64,000 nt of DNA from Peromyscus leucopus (GCF_004664715.2 NC_051063.1:110308829-110372828); one strand, 5' to 3'. Counted from the stretch's first letter, positions 11,536 to 24,095 are shown. Made by a program: numbers and translations. The notes: generated by a model from the letters alone, not told the origin.

Positions 11536-12837
11536 TGTACCCTAGTGTAAATAGATTTATATGTATAATGGTAAAGAATATGGACTTGATTCAGTGATAA
11601 ATGAAATATATTTGGGTCATGGAAATACATTATTCCTAATAGTTGTTTGTTTATTCATTTGCTTGCTTGTGTCAATACAGGGTTCATTTTGTGGTCCAGG
11701 CACGCCCCATTATTCATATTCTTTGACAAACAAAAACTGGACAATTCTCTTTAAAATACTTTAAATAGGAAATAAAGAGAACTTATTTTAAAAGACTTCC
11801 ATTTATCATCTTTATGGAATATTTGTCATGGTTGGCTCTTGAGAAGCTGGGATTTTGCCATTGGGAGAACCCAGATATCCAGTTCAACCCTTCACTCAGG
11901 ACACTAGAGTAACTGCTGGGTTTTCAGCTACAGTGTTTGTTTGTTTGTTTTTATATTTTATTTTTATGACATTTGATCTGTGGGAGAAATGCATGAATCT
12001 GTCACAGGTTCTTTTGGAATGGAGCAAAGATGTATATTTTAGAACAGTCTACAATACAATAATATACATGTATGAAAATGTAATAGTGACTCAATTAGTT
12101 TGTACATTAACAAAATTAATAAAAAATAATAACACATAGTACTGCTAGCAGTTTTGAGAAATCATTTATTATAACATTTCATGATTTAATATTTGTCTAG
12201 GCCACTACTTTATATTTTCACAAGGATTTATTTGATTATTCTATAAAACAGTCATTCACAAATACTAGTCTTTTTGGTATTCTCAGCATTTCTACTTTTA
12301 TTCTTTGGATATCACCCCCATACACCCATTCTTTAGGGTTTCACCAATCTGTTCATGTGTTTCATTCTGAGTTACTTTCTTTTTCTTCTTTCAGAATCAT
12401 CTGCAGAATGAACATGTTCTTGTGTCATGGCTCTTCCTCGTGCACATAGCAAAGCTGTTTCTGAAGTGACTGGAGGAAATCTCAGTCATTGTCACACAAT
12501 TAAATTATGACAGGGTTAACATCCACAGTGGCAGGCCAGTATAAGATGTGTGAACTTATACACATGGATTATGATTTGTGAATAGAAGTGTAAGCCAAGG
12601 TTTTTTTGTTTTGATTTTCACTAATTATATCCATGTCTTGTTCCTCTACGTATCTGGTCCCTGCCAGTGCAGCATCTTACCAGTGACTTAATCAGTCAGT
12701 GATCTGTGAAAAGGCCCACGGATAAAGAGGCAACCTGCTGATCTCTGAGGTAGGCACCAGAGTGAAAGTGGCCACAAATGACAGAGGGGAGGACAGCTAT
12801 TTTTTTTTTTAGTTCTTGATTAGTGATGATACATTAA
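11536..12837. other. Non-repeat, non-coding stretch
   Basis: No clear repeat. Short T-rich and TTTG-like runs occur at 11937-11955 and 12600-12612. No credible exon. Confidence 0.45.
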
Positions 12838-13150
12838 TTACTTCTCTATTGTTGTGATGCAACACTATGACCAAGGCAGCTTATAAAAGAAAGCACTTCA
12901 CTAGGCTTATAGTTCCAGAGCATTGAAATCATTGAGAGGTGAGCAAAGGCATGGTGATAGGAACAGATGAGAGCTCATATCTCTAACTGCAAGCAAGCGC
13001 AGGAGCATATTAAGAATGTCACCCAGTGACACACCTCCTCCAACAAGGTCACATTTTCTAATCCTTCCTTAACAGTTCCACCAACTTCTGACACAGCAAT
13101 CAAACATATGAGACTATCAGGGCCATTCTTATTCAAATCAACCTACCCAT
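12838..13150 (-). mobile_element. Rodent interspersed repeat, probably an Lx-type L1 3' end
   Basis: ATTACTTCTCTATTGTTGTG, CACTATGACCAAGGCAGCTT, GAGAGCTCATATCT, CACACCTCCTCCAACAAGG and GGGCCATTCTTATTCAAATC define it. Same family as 6777-7075 and 47490-47930 (inverse). Confidence 0.68.
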
Positions 13151-13194
13151 GTATATGCAGAGAAGCTTGTAGATACATACTTCGGACAGTAGCC

Positions 13195-13310
13195 TGAAAG
13201 AAAGGAATTACTAACCTGATTTCACGTATTTAGAAATTGAGATTCAACTTAAGTCACAAAATAACCAAGAAAAATTTTCTGAATTTGAATGCAAATATCC
13301 ACAAATTCAA
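13195..13310 (-). mobile_element. Possible MIR, reverse
   Basis: ACCTGATTTCACGTATTTAG then AAATTGAGATTCAACTTAAG resembles the inverse MIR core ('...acagatgagaaactgaggct...'). Highly diverged. Confidence 0.38.
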
Positions 13311-14429
13311 AATACAAATACCTAGATAATTATACTTAGGACATACTATCTATCCTTTTATCTGTACAAAGTTCTCTTAGCTTAGAAATCTTGGATAAAT
13401 TAACATATGATCCCCATGGAAAGATAAAATACCAGCTTTTCCATACACCTTTAAAGAATCCATTAGATCAGAAAATAATCCACAAATCTCAAGGTATCAG
13501 AATAAGGACAAACCTCAACCTTTTTGCACATATGGTGCTTAGAATCCCTGCCTAGCATGGAAGTGGTGCTAAAAGCTGCTAAATAGGATAAAAGAATTAA
13601 GAAAAATGCAATAAATAAAACATCAACCTTATAATCCTCCAAAGGTAATAGGAACTAAGTAATCAAATGTGCTACAATTTTTTAACTTGACCCAACTTAG
13701 ATAAGGAAAATAATCTTCCATTCTCATCTTAACTTGTTCCTATATGAAACTATAGAGAAATTATACCCAGTAATAACCAATCAAAGTACTTATCAATGTA
13801 GCAAAGTAAGCTCATGACATTTTATTTTACAAGATTTAACTAATTACAACACTATCAGAATGTACAGTTTTCAGCTGCCTGGATCCTGGCATTTTGACAC
13901 CTAATTATGCCACTTTGATCCATGTGTGTTTTTCTTACAAGCAAGTATGTATACATTAGGCACTAGACTATAGACACTTCTCTTATGAAACATAGGTAGA
14001 TAAAACTTTCATGAAAACATTATAAAAAGTAGGCTCATTAATTTTACATAGAAAATACCCACTAAGATTTATGCAACCCAGCCTTGGTCCCAGGGGTAGG
14101 TTCTATTGAAAAGTTGTGTGTTGTGAGTATTGAATGAACTAATAGGTGGAGGACTGAGAGGTACACTTGAGATGTCTGTCTTGAGCATGGTAATTGCCCA
14201 GAAGCAATGGATCCTAGCTACCATAGACCAATGTCTATGAAATCGTGACCCAAAATAAAAACAAAGTCTCACATAGTTACAAATATGAACAAGATAATAT
14301 AGATTCAAAACTGGGAATGGGTCCTATCTATACAAATATCACTAATATTAACTAAATGTACACCTAGGTATCTATCTCCGTCTAACTGTGTACTCACCAT
14401 TTTGCTTTACTTGACTGATTTAAAATTCA
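13311..14429. other. Non-repeat, non-coding stretch
   Basis: No recognised repeat or gene. The minus-strand frame at 14069-14308 has no resemblance to a known protein. Confidence 0.45.
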
Positions 14430-14545
14430 CCACTAACAGGATATCAGACCTCTATTACCATTTCATAAAGGAGCAAAGCAAAGCTCAGGGAAATTAGGTC
14501 ATTTTCACAAAACCACACATGCAATAAAACTTAACTTCTGAAGTG
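14430..14545 (-). mobile_element. MIR SINE, reverse
   Basis: CATTTCATAAAGGAGCAAAG, CTCAGGGAAATTAGGTCATT and CACAAAACCACACATGCAA follow the order of the inverse MIR core. Confidence 0.55.
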
Positions 14546-14899
14546 AATTTCTTCTATTTTTTGTCTATATATAGTACCATTATCATAAAGAAAGTCATGG
14601 ACAGTCAAATATAAAATAAGCACAATAACCTACTCTTTGCTGATACTAACATCTTTTTCAGTATTATACACATGGAGCTTAAGAAAAAACATTTACACAT
14701 AAACTGGAAAAAAGTAACAAAGTATCTTCAAATCTTTCTGTTTCCTTAGGAGTGTGTGCCCAGTTATGCATTTGGCTATTATTACAGAATTTTATACTAA
14801 ATGCCCCACTCAGTGCCATCATACATCTCCATTCTTTAATACTGAAAAGAACCCTAGTTTAAAATTAGTTATATATACTAATCAGAAATTAGTAATAGA
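14546..14899. other. Non-repeat, non-coding stretch
   Basis: AT-rich sequence without a recognised repeat or exon. Confidence 0.4.
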
Positions 14900-16570
14900 C
14901 ATATGCCTAAAGGATTCACCATCCTACTCCACAGATACTTGTTCAGCAATATCCATTACTACTCTATTCACAATACCTAGGAAGTGGAATAAAACATAAA
15001 TGTCCCTCAACTGATGAGTGGAAAGTGAAACTGTGGTCCATAAAAGGGGTGTGTGGTGAGTCAGGGACCATCAGAGAGGAGAATAGGGGTGTATGTATAA
15101 TCTGATGGGGCAAATGGTAAAATTTAAGGATCTTTAATTAAGAGGTGAGAAGAAAGATAAATGCAGAAAAAGTGGGGTAGAGATTAAAATAACAGTAATG
15201 ATGTCTAAGAAGGGTCATAGGGAATTATACTATTAACTTCTACCTGAAAATATTTTTGATACCCCTATATCTGTATAAATATACACAAATAATTTAAATG
15301 AAATTTTCCTACCTGGTCTGATATTGATTTCTCAAAGATCCAAACACAAACAAAAACCCCAACTACAACACTGAGAAGCCTTCTTTTGAGTTGTTGGTCA
15401 GGGTTGTCCAGGAGACTCCCAAAACATGATGGGCTGTTACAAATACCCTTGTTTTTTCTCCTACAGTTGGAAAGTAAGTCCCTATTGCTGAAGACACCAT
15501 GTTCCTCAAATACAGAACCCAGGGGCTCCTAAGCTGAAAATGCCCTGAATACCTTCTCCCTAAGGACTGGTGCTCATGGTCAGAAGGCACCAAGCAAACT
15601 TCCAAAGGAGGGAAATAATCCTACCTATCCTGTCCAGCTATGGCACCTACAAACCATAACAATGGTCTAAGGGTATAGTAGTAGCACACATACCTTGGTG
15701 GTAACCAACAGCACTCTTATTGGATTTTAGGTCCATTCAATGAGAGGAAAATCATGCTAATTACTGGAAACCTAGCCAACTAAACAGGAATCTGGTGAAA
15801 TTATGGATCTTGGAGAATCTACAACTGTCACATTACTAGATAAGCATAATCCCTACCTACATTATAAATATTTATTCTCATAGCCACAAATAAATTTAGT
15901 CCACACTCATGTCGAGTAAACTTCTTTTTGCAAAAGACAAAGACCATTATAGAAAAGCACAACCAAATAAAATGCAGAATTGTGGAATAAAGTCTCAAGA
16001 GATACATCTACAATACAACTGTTACACCTGCACCTAAGACTCATGAAAGACTGCAGAAGAGGAGGTAGAAAGGTCGTAAGAGTAGAAGGAATAAAGACTC
16101 TGTTGTGAAAATGTGTATCCTAAGAATGTCAGAAGCTATACTCATGAAATCTCACCAAAGTGACTACCTAAACATGAGTCAAACATGGACAACAACAGAC
16201 ATACTAAAGTGGATGAGGGAAATCCATTGAAGTTTCAACCCTACAGAAAGAACTATAGAGCTAAGCAAAGTTGAAAGAGAGAAAAATAGTCTCTCCAGGA
16301 AATAACACACCAATTTACTGTCCAATACCAAATGGTCAACCCTGAAAACATATGTACAAGTAACATTACACAGACTAAGCAGTTTATATTTATAAATTTA
16401 AAAATATACATATGTGTGTATGTGTGTATAACAACAATTAATGAAAATGGAGGCCATGAACTTGAAAGAAAAAAAGGAGGGGTAGATGAGAGAGTTTAGA
16501 AGGAGAAAAAAGAAGTGTAAAATAGTATAATTATAATATAATCTTAAAAAATAATAAATTTTTAAAATTA
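14900..16570 (+). mobile_element. Lx-type L1: end of ORF2 and long 3' UTR
   Basis: Begins with a decayed ORF2 end (ATATGCCTAAAGGATTC; CACAATACCTAGGAAGTGGA; TCAACTGATGAGTGGAAAGT). It runs through a long 3' UTR and ends with GTCAACCCTGAAAACATATG, a TATATGTGTG stretch, CAACAATTAATGAAAATGGA and AATCTTAAAAAATAATAAA. ORF2 is destroyed by stops and indels. The minus-strand frame at 15363-15605 lies in the UTR and is not a gene. Confidence 0.85.
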
Positions 16571-16734
16571 GGAATTAGTACTAGGCAGTCGTATCAAACA
16601 TTTTCCTTTATCCAGTCATGTTGATACATACTGGTGTATAAGCTAATATGACGGTGGACCCAGGAAGATAATTCTACTCATATGTTTAAGTTCATTTGAC
16701 AATATAGTAAGACCTCATTTCAAAACAAATATCT
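16571..16734. other. Unassigned spacer between L1 fragments
   Basis: Contains a remnant that could be SINE-like ('gtaagacctcatttcaaaac'), too decayed to assign. Confidence 0.35.
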
Positions 16735-17040
16735 GTGGTGATCCCCACAGACATGAGCTGCTTTACACCCTGGACAGAGCGCCTCTTTGTGCAGTGGACA
16801 ACAGTTACAGAGAGATATACAGTCAGAGTGCTGAGATTAAGATACTAAGTACTCAATCCTAAAAGAGAAGTGAAGACAGAAGGAATGTAAGAGCCAGTGT
16901 TTAGTGACAAGTGCTACAAAATGCTGTCCTGTAATAAGTATGGACTTTCCACTCATGAGCTCACAGCAGTGGTGGTTTATTGAACAAAATCTGACCAATA
17001 TCAAGCCAGCCAAAATCTTGGCATAGGCGGGGATTTCTAA
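16735..17040 (+). mobile_element. Lx-type L1 3' UTR fragment
   Basis: GTGGACAACAGTTACAGAGA, ACTCAATCCTAAAAGAGAAG, GAAGACAGAAGGAATGTAAG, ACTCATGAGCTCACAGCAG and ATCAAGCCAGCCAAAATC form a typical Lx 3'-UTR block. A related block lies at 45560-45700. Confidence 0.72.
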
Positions 17041-17325
17041 GGCTATGCATCCAGAACTGGTACTTCCTGGATCATATAGCTGTTCTTTTATTAGTGTGTT
17101 GGGGGATCTCCACACAAGTTATCATAGAGACTGTACCAGTTTATATTCCCCACAGTCAAAGTATCACTTGTTTTTTGTATCTTCATTTCTCCGTGATAGC
17201 CACTCAGAATAACAGGAGATAAAGTATCAGCACAATTTGTGTTTGCATTTCCCAAATGGCTGACTTAGTTGAATATTTTCAATACTTTTTGGCCATTTGC
17301 AATTCTTCTTTTGATATCTTACTAT
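17041..17325 (-). mobile_element. Old L1 ORF2 fragment, reverse
   Basis: CTGGATCATATAGCTGTTCT, TGTACCAGTTTATATTCCCC, TTTGCATTTCCCAAATGGCT and TTTTGGCCATTTGCAATTCT are inverse landmarks of the L1 ORF2 C-terminal region. Many substitutions. Confidence 0.78.
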
Positions 17326-18808
17326 GACATACAAACCAGACAATGATGCAGCAAAATAGAAATGATTTTTCGAATTCGTATGTAAAAGTCATCCTTTACA
17401 TAAAAACAAAATGAACATGGAAGCTATTAGAATTATGAATGATGAAGGACAAGTGAAGTAAGCATAATCCGGTCTCATTCTAAAGTAACTATACTGAAGA
17501 CAAAGCTCCAAAGCAAAGGGATACTTCAAAGCCATTAGGGGAACAGGTGATTATTTATTGGTTAGACAAGTTAAAAGTATGGGCAAAAACAAAAACAATC
17601 AAACAAACAAACAAACAAAAAACCCACATGTTTAATCAAGCAACTAGTATTCACCAGCAAGTACACCAGGAATATTGTCTTAACTAGTGCATTCTATACA
17701 AACTTGTGGGTTATAGATAATTCCAGTGGTCTAGGGATGATGTTCATTACAATGACAAATTTGCCTACTACATAATTTTGTAGCAAAGGATTTAAAATTT
17801 CAAACTGAGGTTGCATAAGAAGAGGATGGACTGCTCCCCTTTGTTCATTTCAGTATGTCAAAAAACGGTACACAAAAAAATGGAATTAGTAGTGCTAGTA
17901 TCAATACTGGGCATTCCTAACTGAATCAGGAACAGGGCAGAATGCCCAGATACAGAGGTGACTTAACACTATTCTCTCAAATGTATTTAAATTAAATACA
18001 ACCTAAAATTTCACTTATCCACCTCAAGCAATTCTGGGATTATCAAACAAACACACAGTGCTTTGGATGGTTTAGCTTTGTTTTGCTTCTGTGACTGTAT
18101 GAGGAGGGAGAGTCTCTTTATCAAACAGTGTGAAAGCAAAAGGCTTTCTTCCTTGCCAGGAGAGTGACTTCAATAATTACCAAAGGAGCTGGAGACAGGA
18201 GCTCCTCCAATTAACTTCTGTTACAGAGTGCTGCTGACTGCCTGCCTGACAGCCACGCACAGATGGAAGGAGAGGAAAGTACACTAGGTTTTTTCTTTTT
18301 TCTTTTGCATTTCATAGTTCACAGATTAAAGGCAATGTCAAGAGCAAGTCAGAACGGAGGAATTGATTTCTTTAGCACTGAGTATGTGGCGAGGGCCACT
18401 TCTGAGTCATTACAAACAAAACTGAGGGACTTGAATATTATGTTCTGCTTCTTGGTATACAAATCCAGCATTTTTTTCCCTTCTCAGATGATTTCACTCT
18501 GAGAGTCTCACTGCTAGAAAATAATGGTTAGTTAGCCCAGTTTCTTTAAATCCAGCATTTGCAACCACTAAGGTGGTAGTTGTAAACTCCATGACTCTGG
18601 CCAGTTGCTTGCTTTAAGATTAACATGGATTATGAGGGCAAAGCAGCCACCAGACAAGTGAAAGATGCTGGAGAAAATGATATAGAATGGAAAGAAAGTA
18701 CTAGATTGCTAGATGCAAAGGGACCTTGTAATAGTGTAGGAAAGAATCATAGCAATTAGCCAAATAGCACCTGTCTGTGCTATTACTCTCTAGAGGCTCT
18801 TGGCTCTC
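17326..18808. other. Mostly non-repeat stretch
   Basis: Holds a short (CAAA)n run at 17597-17622. The segment 18040-18480 is not AT-skewed, lacks repeat signatures and contains mixed motifs. See the findings. No credible coding exon. The frame at 18263-18502 begins in a T-rich run and has no known relatives that I recognise. Confidence 0.5.
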
Positions 18809-19163
18809 CTTTCCTGCTGTGGGTAGTGCTCTGTATAAATAAACACTGATTGGCCAGTAGCCAGACAGGAAGTATAGGCGGGACTAACAGAGAGGATAAT
18901 TGAGGAAACAGGAAGGCAGAGAGGGAGACTGCATGGAGCCGTGCCAAGACAAGCAAGATGTAAGGTACCAGTAAGCCACGAGCCACGTGGCAAAGTATAG
19001 ATTAATAGAAATGGGTTAAATATAAGAGTAAGAGCTAGAAAATGATAGGCCTGATCTAATGGCCAAGCAGTTTAAATAATGTAAGCGTCTGTGTGTTTAT
19101 TTTACAAATGGGCTCCGGGACTTGACGGGACCCGGAGAGAAAAGTTCTCCAGCTACACTTTCC
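18809..19163 (+). mobile_element. Solo LTR, 343 bp, with 6-bp duplications
   Basis: LTR 18815-19157 begins TGCTGTGG and ends CAGCTACA (TG...CA). It is flanked by perfect CTTTCC at 18809-18814 and 19158-19163. A 6-bp duplication is characteristic of class II (ERVK) retroviral integration. The element contains TATAAATAAACACTGATTGG near the left and the palindrome CCACGTGG at 18983-18990. No internal retroviral sequence follows, so it is a solo LTR. The family name is not known to me with confidence, and orientation was chosen by analogy. Confidence 0.94.
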
Positions 19164-19184
19164 CTCTTAATTTTAATATTTATG

Positions 19185-19305
19185 ATGTTCCGAAGAGGTG
19201 GAGACTGTTATTATAATCACTTAACAAATGAAGAAACTAAAGAATAGGAAGCTATTAAGTTGCTCAAATATAAACATTTTGGTATTGGGATTGGATAGTC
19301 AAATC
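19185..19305 (-). mobile_element. MIR SINE, reverse
   Basis: TTATTATAATCACTTAACAA followed by ATGAAGAAACTAAAGAATAG and TTAAGTTGCTCAAATAT matches the order of the inverse MIR core. Confidence 0.58.
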
Positions 19306-21200
19306 AACTACAGGTTGTGCTTATCTAAAACTGCACAGACTTAGCAAAGATGGCAAAATAGTTGCAGTGCCCACATGTGACATTGGAAAAGTACTGTATA
19401 TACATATAAATATATGAGTATTCAGAAACATGCATACATACATGTGTATATGTTTACATGCATGTATAAGTGCATGAAGAAATGTTAACTGGATATCCCA
19501 ATATCCTACACCTCATCAAAATTTACCCTGGATTTTCATCCATTGACTCTTTCCTAATACAGTCTTTACTTACTTTGCCAACTACTATACCCCATATACA
19601 TTAACTTGAGGAATCTTACAATTTTATAATCATTGAAAGCCCTCCTGTTTTACCAAATGTTTGATCTATTAGTTTGATCTATTTATCATTTAATGTGACC
19701 AAATTAATTCCAACTTTCAGTGGTCTATAACTTGTTGTTGAACTTATTATTTCAGTATTCTATTATAGTAGATTTGAACAGTGCAAATCCAATCCATCTA
19801 CTTCCTGTGCTCTTGGGACATATCTCTTTGGTTGGTCATAACACTTTCCCACTTTCTAGCATTACAAGCTACTCCAGGCTCACCTCACACTCATTTTGTG
19901 AAATTCCTGGAAAAAGCTTCATCCCTATGAGTACCTAATTCATGAAAGTGAGAAAATATAGTAGACATAGAGGAGATGGTTTGAATTCAAATTAAGCAGT
20001 TATCACTCTAAACAGAAAGTAGATTATCATGTGAAACAATAAGCTCCACATCAAAAGAGTTTTGTTAAGAGCAAAGAAATTCATTCAAGTAGGAAATTGT
20101 ATGTTACACAATTTTAAGTCATTCTGCCATGGATGACATTCTTGGTTTTCAATTAGCTAATGTTCTTAACAAAATTCATGAGAAAAATGCAGCCTGTAGC
20201 TTAGCCTAGAATTTCTGAGAGTTTTTGCATCCTGGGTCATTTTTATAAGATGAGTATTATTTATAACTCTTTATTGAAACTATTTTACCTGATTCTGAGA
20301 TATTAGGACTCCAAAATTGTTCTGGTAATCTCCAAGAGAAATGGGCTCATCACTGTCCTCTTCAGAGTTACATTTGTGCTACTGATGGGAAGGTGGTATT
20401 CTGTGAATGAATAGTGAAGGTATGGCTGAATGTGTGAAGGAATAAATGAGTGGAAAGGAAATCCTTTTCTCCTGAGTAGCATAGATCATTTTAGCTGTTC
20501 TCTGATTAGATAAAAAGCATATCAAAAGTCAATGACGTAGCCAAGGACATGTCATTCTGAAACTATAATCCCAGAATACTTCTACCAGAGATCTGTTTCA
20601 TTCAGGTTCACAACTTACCTTACAGGGATCATTTATTCATTCAATGATATTATCTGTAATTACCTTATATTCTAGCTATTGTAGGTGCTTTAAGGAGAAA
20701 CTATGTTTTTGCAGTCCAGAGAGAGAGATGCTAATCAGGTAATGAAATTTGTGATTACAAATCTAGTAAAAAAATATTAGTAAGGAAATGATGGTGATTG
20801 ATACAGTGTTGGGAGTCATGAAAGAGTCCCTTTAAAACACCTGGAGGGACTGAAAGTCTGAATAAAATAGAGATTCACTGCATATGGATACTATAGGGGA
20901 GTGACCAGCAACAAAGGAAATAAGAACAGGAGCCTGGGGTGGGGATGTGTATATGTGAAAGAGATAGATAAGAGCAGAAAGGTGAGTGTGAACAGATTAG
21001 AGGGAAACTTTTCCTGAGATTGGAGTTGGGAGGTCTATTCAGACTTTCTGGCATACTTAGAGATATTTTATTGTATTAAAAAGTAAAAGTAATCATCAAA
21101 AGACAGATAATATAACATTTGTTTTTCTCTTTCAAAGGAGACATTAGTGTGACTGCTTTGTATATATCATGTCAAAGTATAATATATTGTGTTGTTTAGA
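19306..21200. other. Unassigned, non-coding stretch
   Basis: A TA/TG-rich run lies at 19395-19470. The rest has no clear repeat family. Minor GA-rich text around 20715 and 20955 is not a microsatellite of note. Confidence 0.45.
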
Positions 21201-21695
21201 CAGTGGTGTAGCACGAATCTTAACAGATTTTAATAATAAAATCAAACCTGATGCCAGTTATTGGGGTGAATGCTGGAAGATCAGAGAAGCAGAACAAGCC
21301 ACAGCCATCTCACCTCAGCAATTCCTCAGCTGATCCTGTTTCCTCAGACTGGAAGCCTCTGAGTCCTCATCTTAATGAATCTCAGTTGAACTGTTGCTTA
21401 AAATCCTAAAAGCTTAACCAGCATATAGTTCCTCATCCTCACATTTTAAATACCTTTCTACTTTCTGCCATCAGTTCTTGGGATTAAATTCGTGAGTCAC
21501 CATGCGTAGCTATTTCTAGTGTGGCCTTGAACTCACAGAGATCCAGGTGGATCTCGGCCTCTGGAATGCTAGGATTAAAGGCGTGTGTGTCACTATTTCT
21601 GGCCTCTATATCTAGTGGCTGTTCTGTTGTCTGATCCCAGATAAGTTTATTAGGGTGCACAATATTGTGGGGAACACAATACCACCACACAGTGG
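21201..21695 (-). mobile_element. Solo LTR, 483 bp, carrying a B1-like segment, with 6-bp duplications
   Basis: Element 21207-21689 reads TGTGGTGGTATTGTG...GTGCTACA on the minus strand. Perfect CAGTGG duplications lie at 21201-21206 and 21690-21695. Internally (about 21480-21600) it holds inverse SINE-like text (CTTGAACTCACAGAGATCC; GCTAGGATTAAAGGCGTG), a feature I recall in a rodent ERVK-type LTR family. No internal region adjoins it. Orientation follows the remembered family consensus. Confidence 0.92.
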
Positions 21696-22160
21696 TAAGA
21701 CTTGTATGCTGAAAAGACTTTCCTAAGGTATCTAGCAATGGATATAGTGTATTTTATATAGTAGTAATACAGCACATTAGCTATAAGAAAAAATGACTTC
21801 TGACTTTAGAGACTATTCCATTGTGATGAAACAACTTTACTCAATGTAAACAAATAGGTTTTGCAAGTGAAATAATAGGTTAAGTTTTAAGTTTTAGATT
21901 TTTGGGGGCAATCAAATTAGAAATATAAAATTGAGGCTATATAGCTGAAAATAGGTTCTTTGTAGAAAAATGGAATTACAAATTTTGAGGATTAAAACAG
22001 TACTGAATATGCTGAATACTGATTAAACATTTTGAGTAAATATAGTATAAAATGGGAACCATAATATATTTTGAAGTAAAACAGGAGAATAAATAACATA
22101 TTTACTTAGCACTTTCTATCTGTATGAGACTATCTTAAACATACAATAAGTTATTGCTTT
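21696..22160. other. Non-repeat, non-coding stretch
   Basis: AT-rich, nothing recognised. Confidence 0.45.
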
Positions 22161-22164
22161 CAAA

Positions 22165-22410
22165 ATATTACTTTGGAGTTAGAGAAATGGCTCAGTAGCT
22201 AAAGTGGTTGAGAATAACTCACTTCTCTTTCAGAAGAACTGCGTTCCAGGTCCCAGTATGCAAATGGCACCTCATAACAATAACAAGTTCCAGAAGATCT
22301 AATGATCTCTTCTCCCCTCTGCAGACATCCCAAATGTGGTACACCGAGTACAGGTAGGCAAAATCCCCATACACATAGGATGAAACTAAATAATAAAAGA
22401 GAGCATTTTG
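22165..22410 (+). mobile_element. B2/B3-type SINE
   Basis: GGAGTTAGAGAAATGGCTCA head, CAGAAGAACTGCGTTCCAGG B-box region, CAGACATCCCAAATGTGG middle and a TAAATAATAAAAG tail. Diverged copy. Confidence 0.76.
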
Positions 22411-22439
22411 ATGACATTGACATTATAACTAGCTATTGT

Positions 22440-22560
22440 TTTCAGAGCAGTTACCTGTGTTTTGCTTCCTTTTACTGCTAGTTTGGGATGTAGTCAGGAT
22501 TGGAACCTGGAATTTTCATCTGAGGCTAGTTCCAAAGCCTACACTCACAATTATACAGAG
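22440..22560 (-). mobile_element. Possible MIR, reverse
   Basis: TCAGGATTGGAACCTGGAAT and GTTCCAAAGCCTACACTC match the inverse of the MIR tRNA-derived part ('gggattcgaacccagg...'). Confidence 0.5.
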
Positions 22561-23134
22561 ACAGTCAGTGCGGAAGCATAGAGGAAAAAAAAAAAGAAAA
22601 AAAAAACAGAGAAGAGAAACTCCAGGAAAAAGAGTTACGACAAAAATTAAAGGGTGGCATTGTAAGGAAGCAATAGTCCTCAAGTTGAGAGCTAGTGATC
22701 AAAAGAAAAAGAGAGAGAGCAATGTTACCTACTGCAGGGCAACAAGGAGACCACCAGATTCCCTCCTTTCAAAGGGTGGAAGCAGAAGACCCCTTGAAGC
22801 AGGGAAGGGGAAGATTGAAAGGGAGAAAGAGGAAAATCAAAGATGAAATATCTGAAAAGTTTGATAATCAAAAGGGCTAATAACTGTTAAGAATAGAAGC
22901 TAGAAAATGTACGTTTTGCTTAAGAGGAAACAGAATTTGAGCGTATTCTGCTGCCAGTGGGAAGTCACAGCAGAGAGAAAGGAGGTGAAAATATGAAATA
23001 CATTAATCAATACTGACAAACAATGTCACTAAATTCAAAACATAGCAGGAGGGGTCAAGATACCAGCCAGCAATGGAAAGCTACGTGGGGCACTGAGATC
23101 AAGCCCCACTGATGTGACTGGTAACAAAACAGAC
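22561..23134. other. Purine-rich unassigned stretch
   Basis: A-rich (22585-22620) and GA-rich sequence. The 136-codon frame at 22436-22846 runs through MIR and this purine-rich sequence, is Lys/Arg-rich because of composition, and is not credible as a gene. Confidence 0.5.
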
Positions 23135-23370
23135 TATGGAGGTAGCCAAATTGTAGAGTGTTTGGCTAGCATGTAAGAAGCCCTGTTTCAATCCGCATCA
23201 GCATATAAACTGGGCATGGTGGAAAACGCCTGTCAGCCCAGCCCTAGAGAACTACAGGTAGATGGTTCAGACATTCAAGGTCATCCTCAGCTCCATAATG
23301 AGTAGGAGGACAGCCTGGGCTATTTCAGAGTTGGCCTCAATTTTCTTTTTAATAAAATCAATAAAGTAAA
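23135..23370 (+). mobile_element. B4 SINE (ID-B1 fusion)
   Basis: An ID-like head (GAGTGTTTGGCTAGCATGTA; CAATCCGCATCAGCATA) is joined to a B1-like half (AAACTGGGCATGGTGG; TTCAAGGTCATCCTCAGCT; ACAGCCTGGGCTA). Confidence 0.76.
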
Positions 23371-23554
23371 CAAGGGAATAGGTATCAGACAGAACATAAA
23401 TTGGGGAAGTGGAGGTAAAGAATTATAGTTAGTTTATTTGTTTGTTTGTTTGTTTTTTGTGAGAATGGGGCTTAGTTATCTGTCCTGCATAAGAGAAAAT
23501 ATTAATTAGTGGGAGAGATGCAGAAATTTATAGATCACAGAGAAGGTATGATGA
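23371..23554. other. Spacer with TTTG run
   Basis: (TTTG)n at 23436-23460, otherwise unassigned. Confidence 0.5.
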
Positions 23555-24095
23555 GTATCATTGTTATCATCACTGTGACAAAATACCAGACAGAATTAAT
23601 TTAAGTAAAGGAAAAATGTATTCATCAATGAATTAATTCAATCTTTTATGTCAAGGAGGATGTAGCTGAATGACTCATATCATGACTGATACAATGAGAA
23701 GGGACATTCCAGCCCTCTTCACGTTTTCTCATTCTTGCCTCATTTCACTCTATTTGAGACCCAGCTCCTAGAATCATACCACAAATATTTAATTTCCAGG
23801 CTAATGGTTACAAAGGACTCTGTCCATCACACTAGGAAGGACAAGTTGAGGCAGTTCACATTGTAGCGGACAGGAAGCAGGGGAAAGAGATTTTCCAGCT
23901 TTCTTTCCTTTCCCTTTGTATTCTGTATGCAGTCCCAGCTCATGGAATAGTGCCACCGACACTGATGGCATGTCTTCCCCTTTGAAAATCTTCTGTTACT
24001 GCCCTCAGAGATATACCTTGTGGTGAGGTCCATCTCCTAAATCATTCTAAACCCAATCAAGTTGACAATGAAGATTAACCAGCACAGAACAATCA
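23555..24095 (-). mobile_element. Rodent interspersed repeat, probably an Lx-type L1 3' end
   Basis: CATCACTGTGACAAAATACC, AGAAGGGACATTCCAGCC, AGTCCCAGCTCATGGAATAG and AATCAAGTTGACAATGAAGA give the order of a common rodent repeat. The minus-strand frame at 23827-24033 lies inside it. Confidence 0.63.

Noticed and set aside
15363..15605. 80-codon minus frame
   Set aside because: Antisense to the 3' UTR of the Lx-type L1 at 14900-16570.
22436..22846. 136-codon frame rich in Lys/Arg
   Set aside because: Runs from a MIR-like fragment into purine-rich sequence. Its composition explains the residues, and no domain or splice context is seen.
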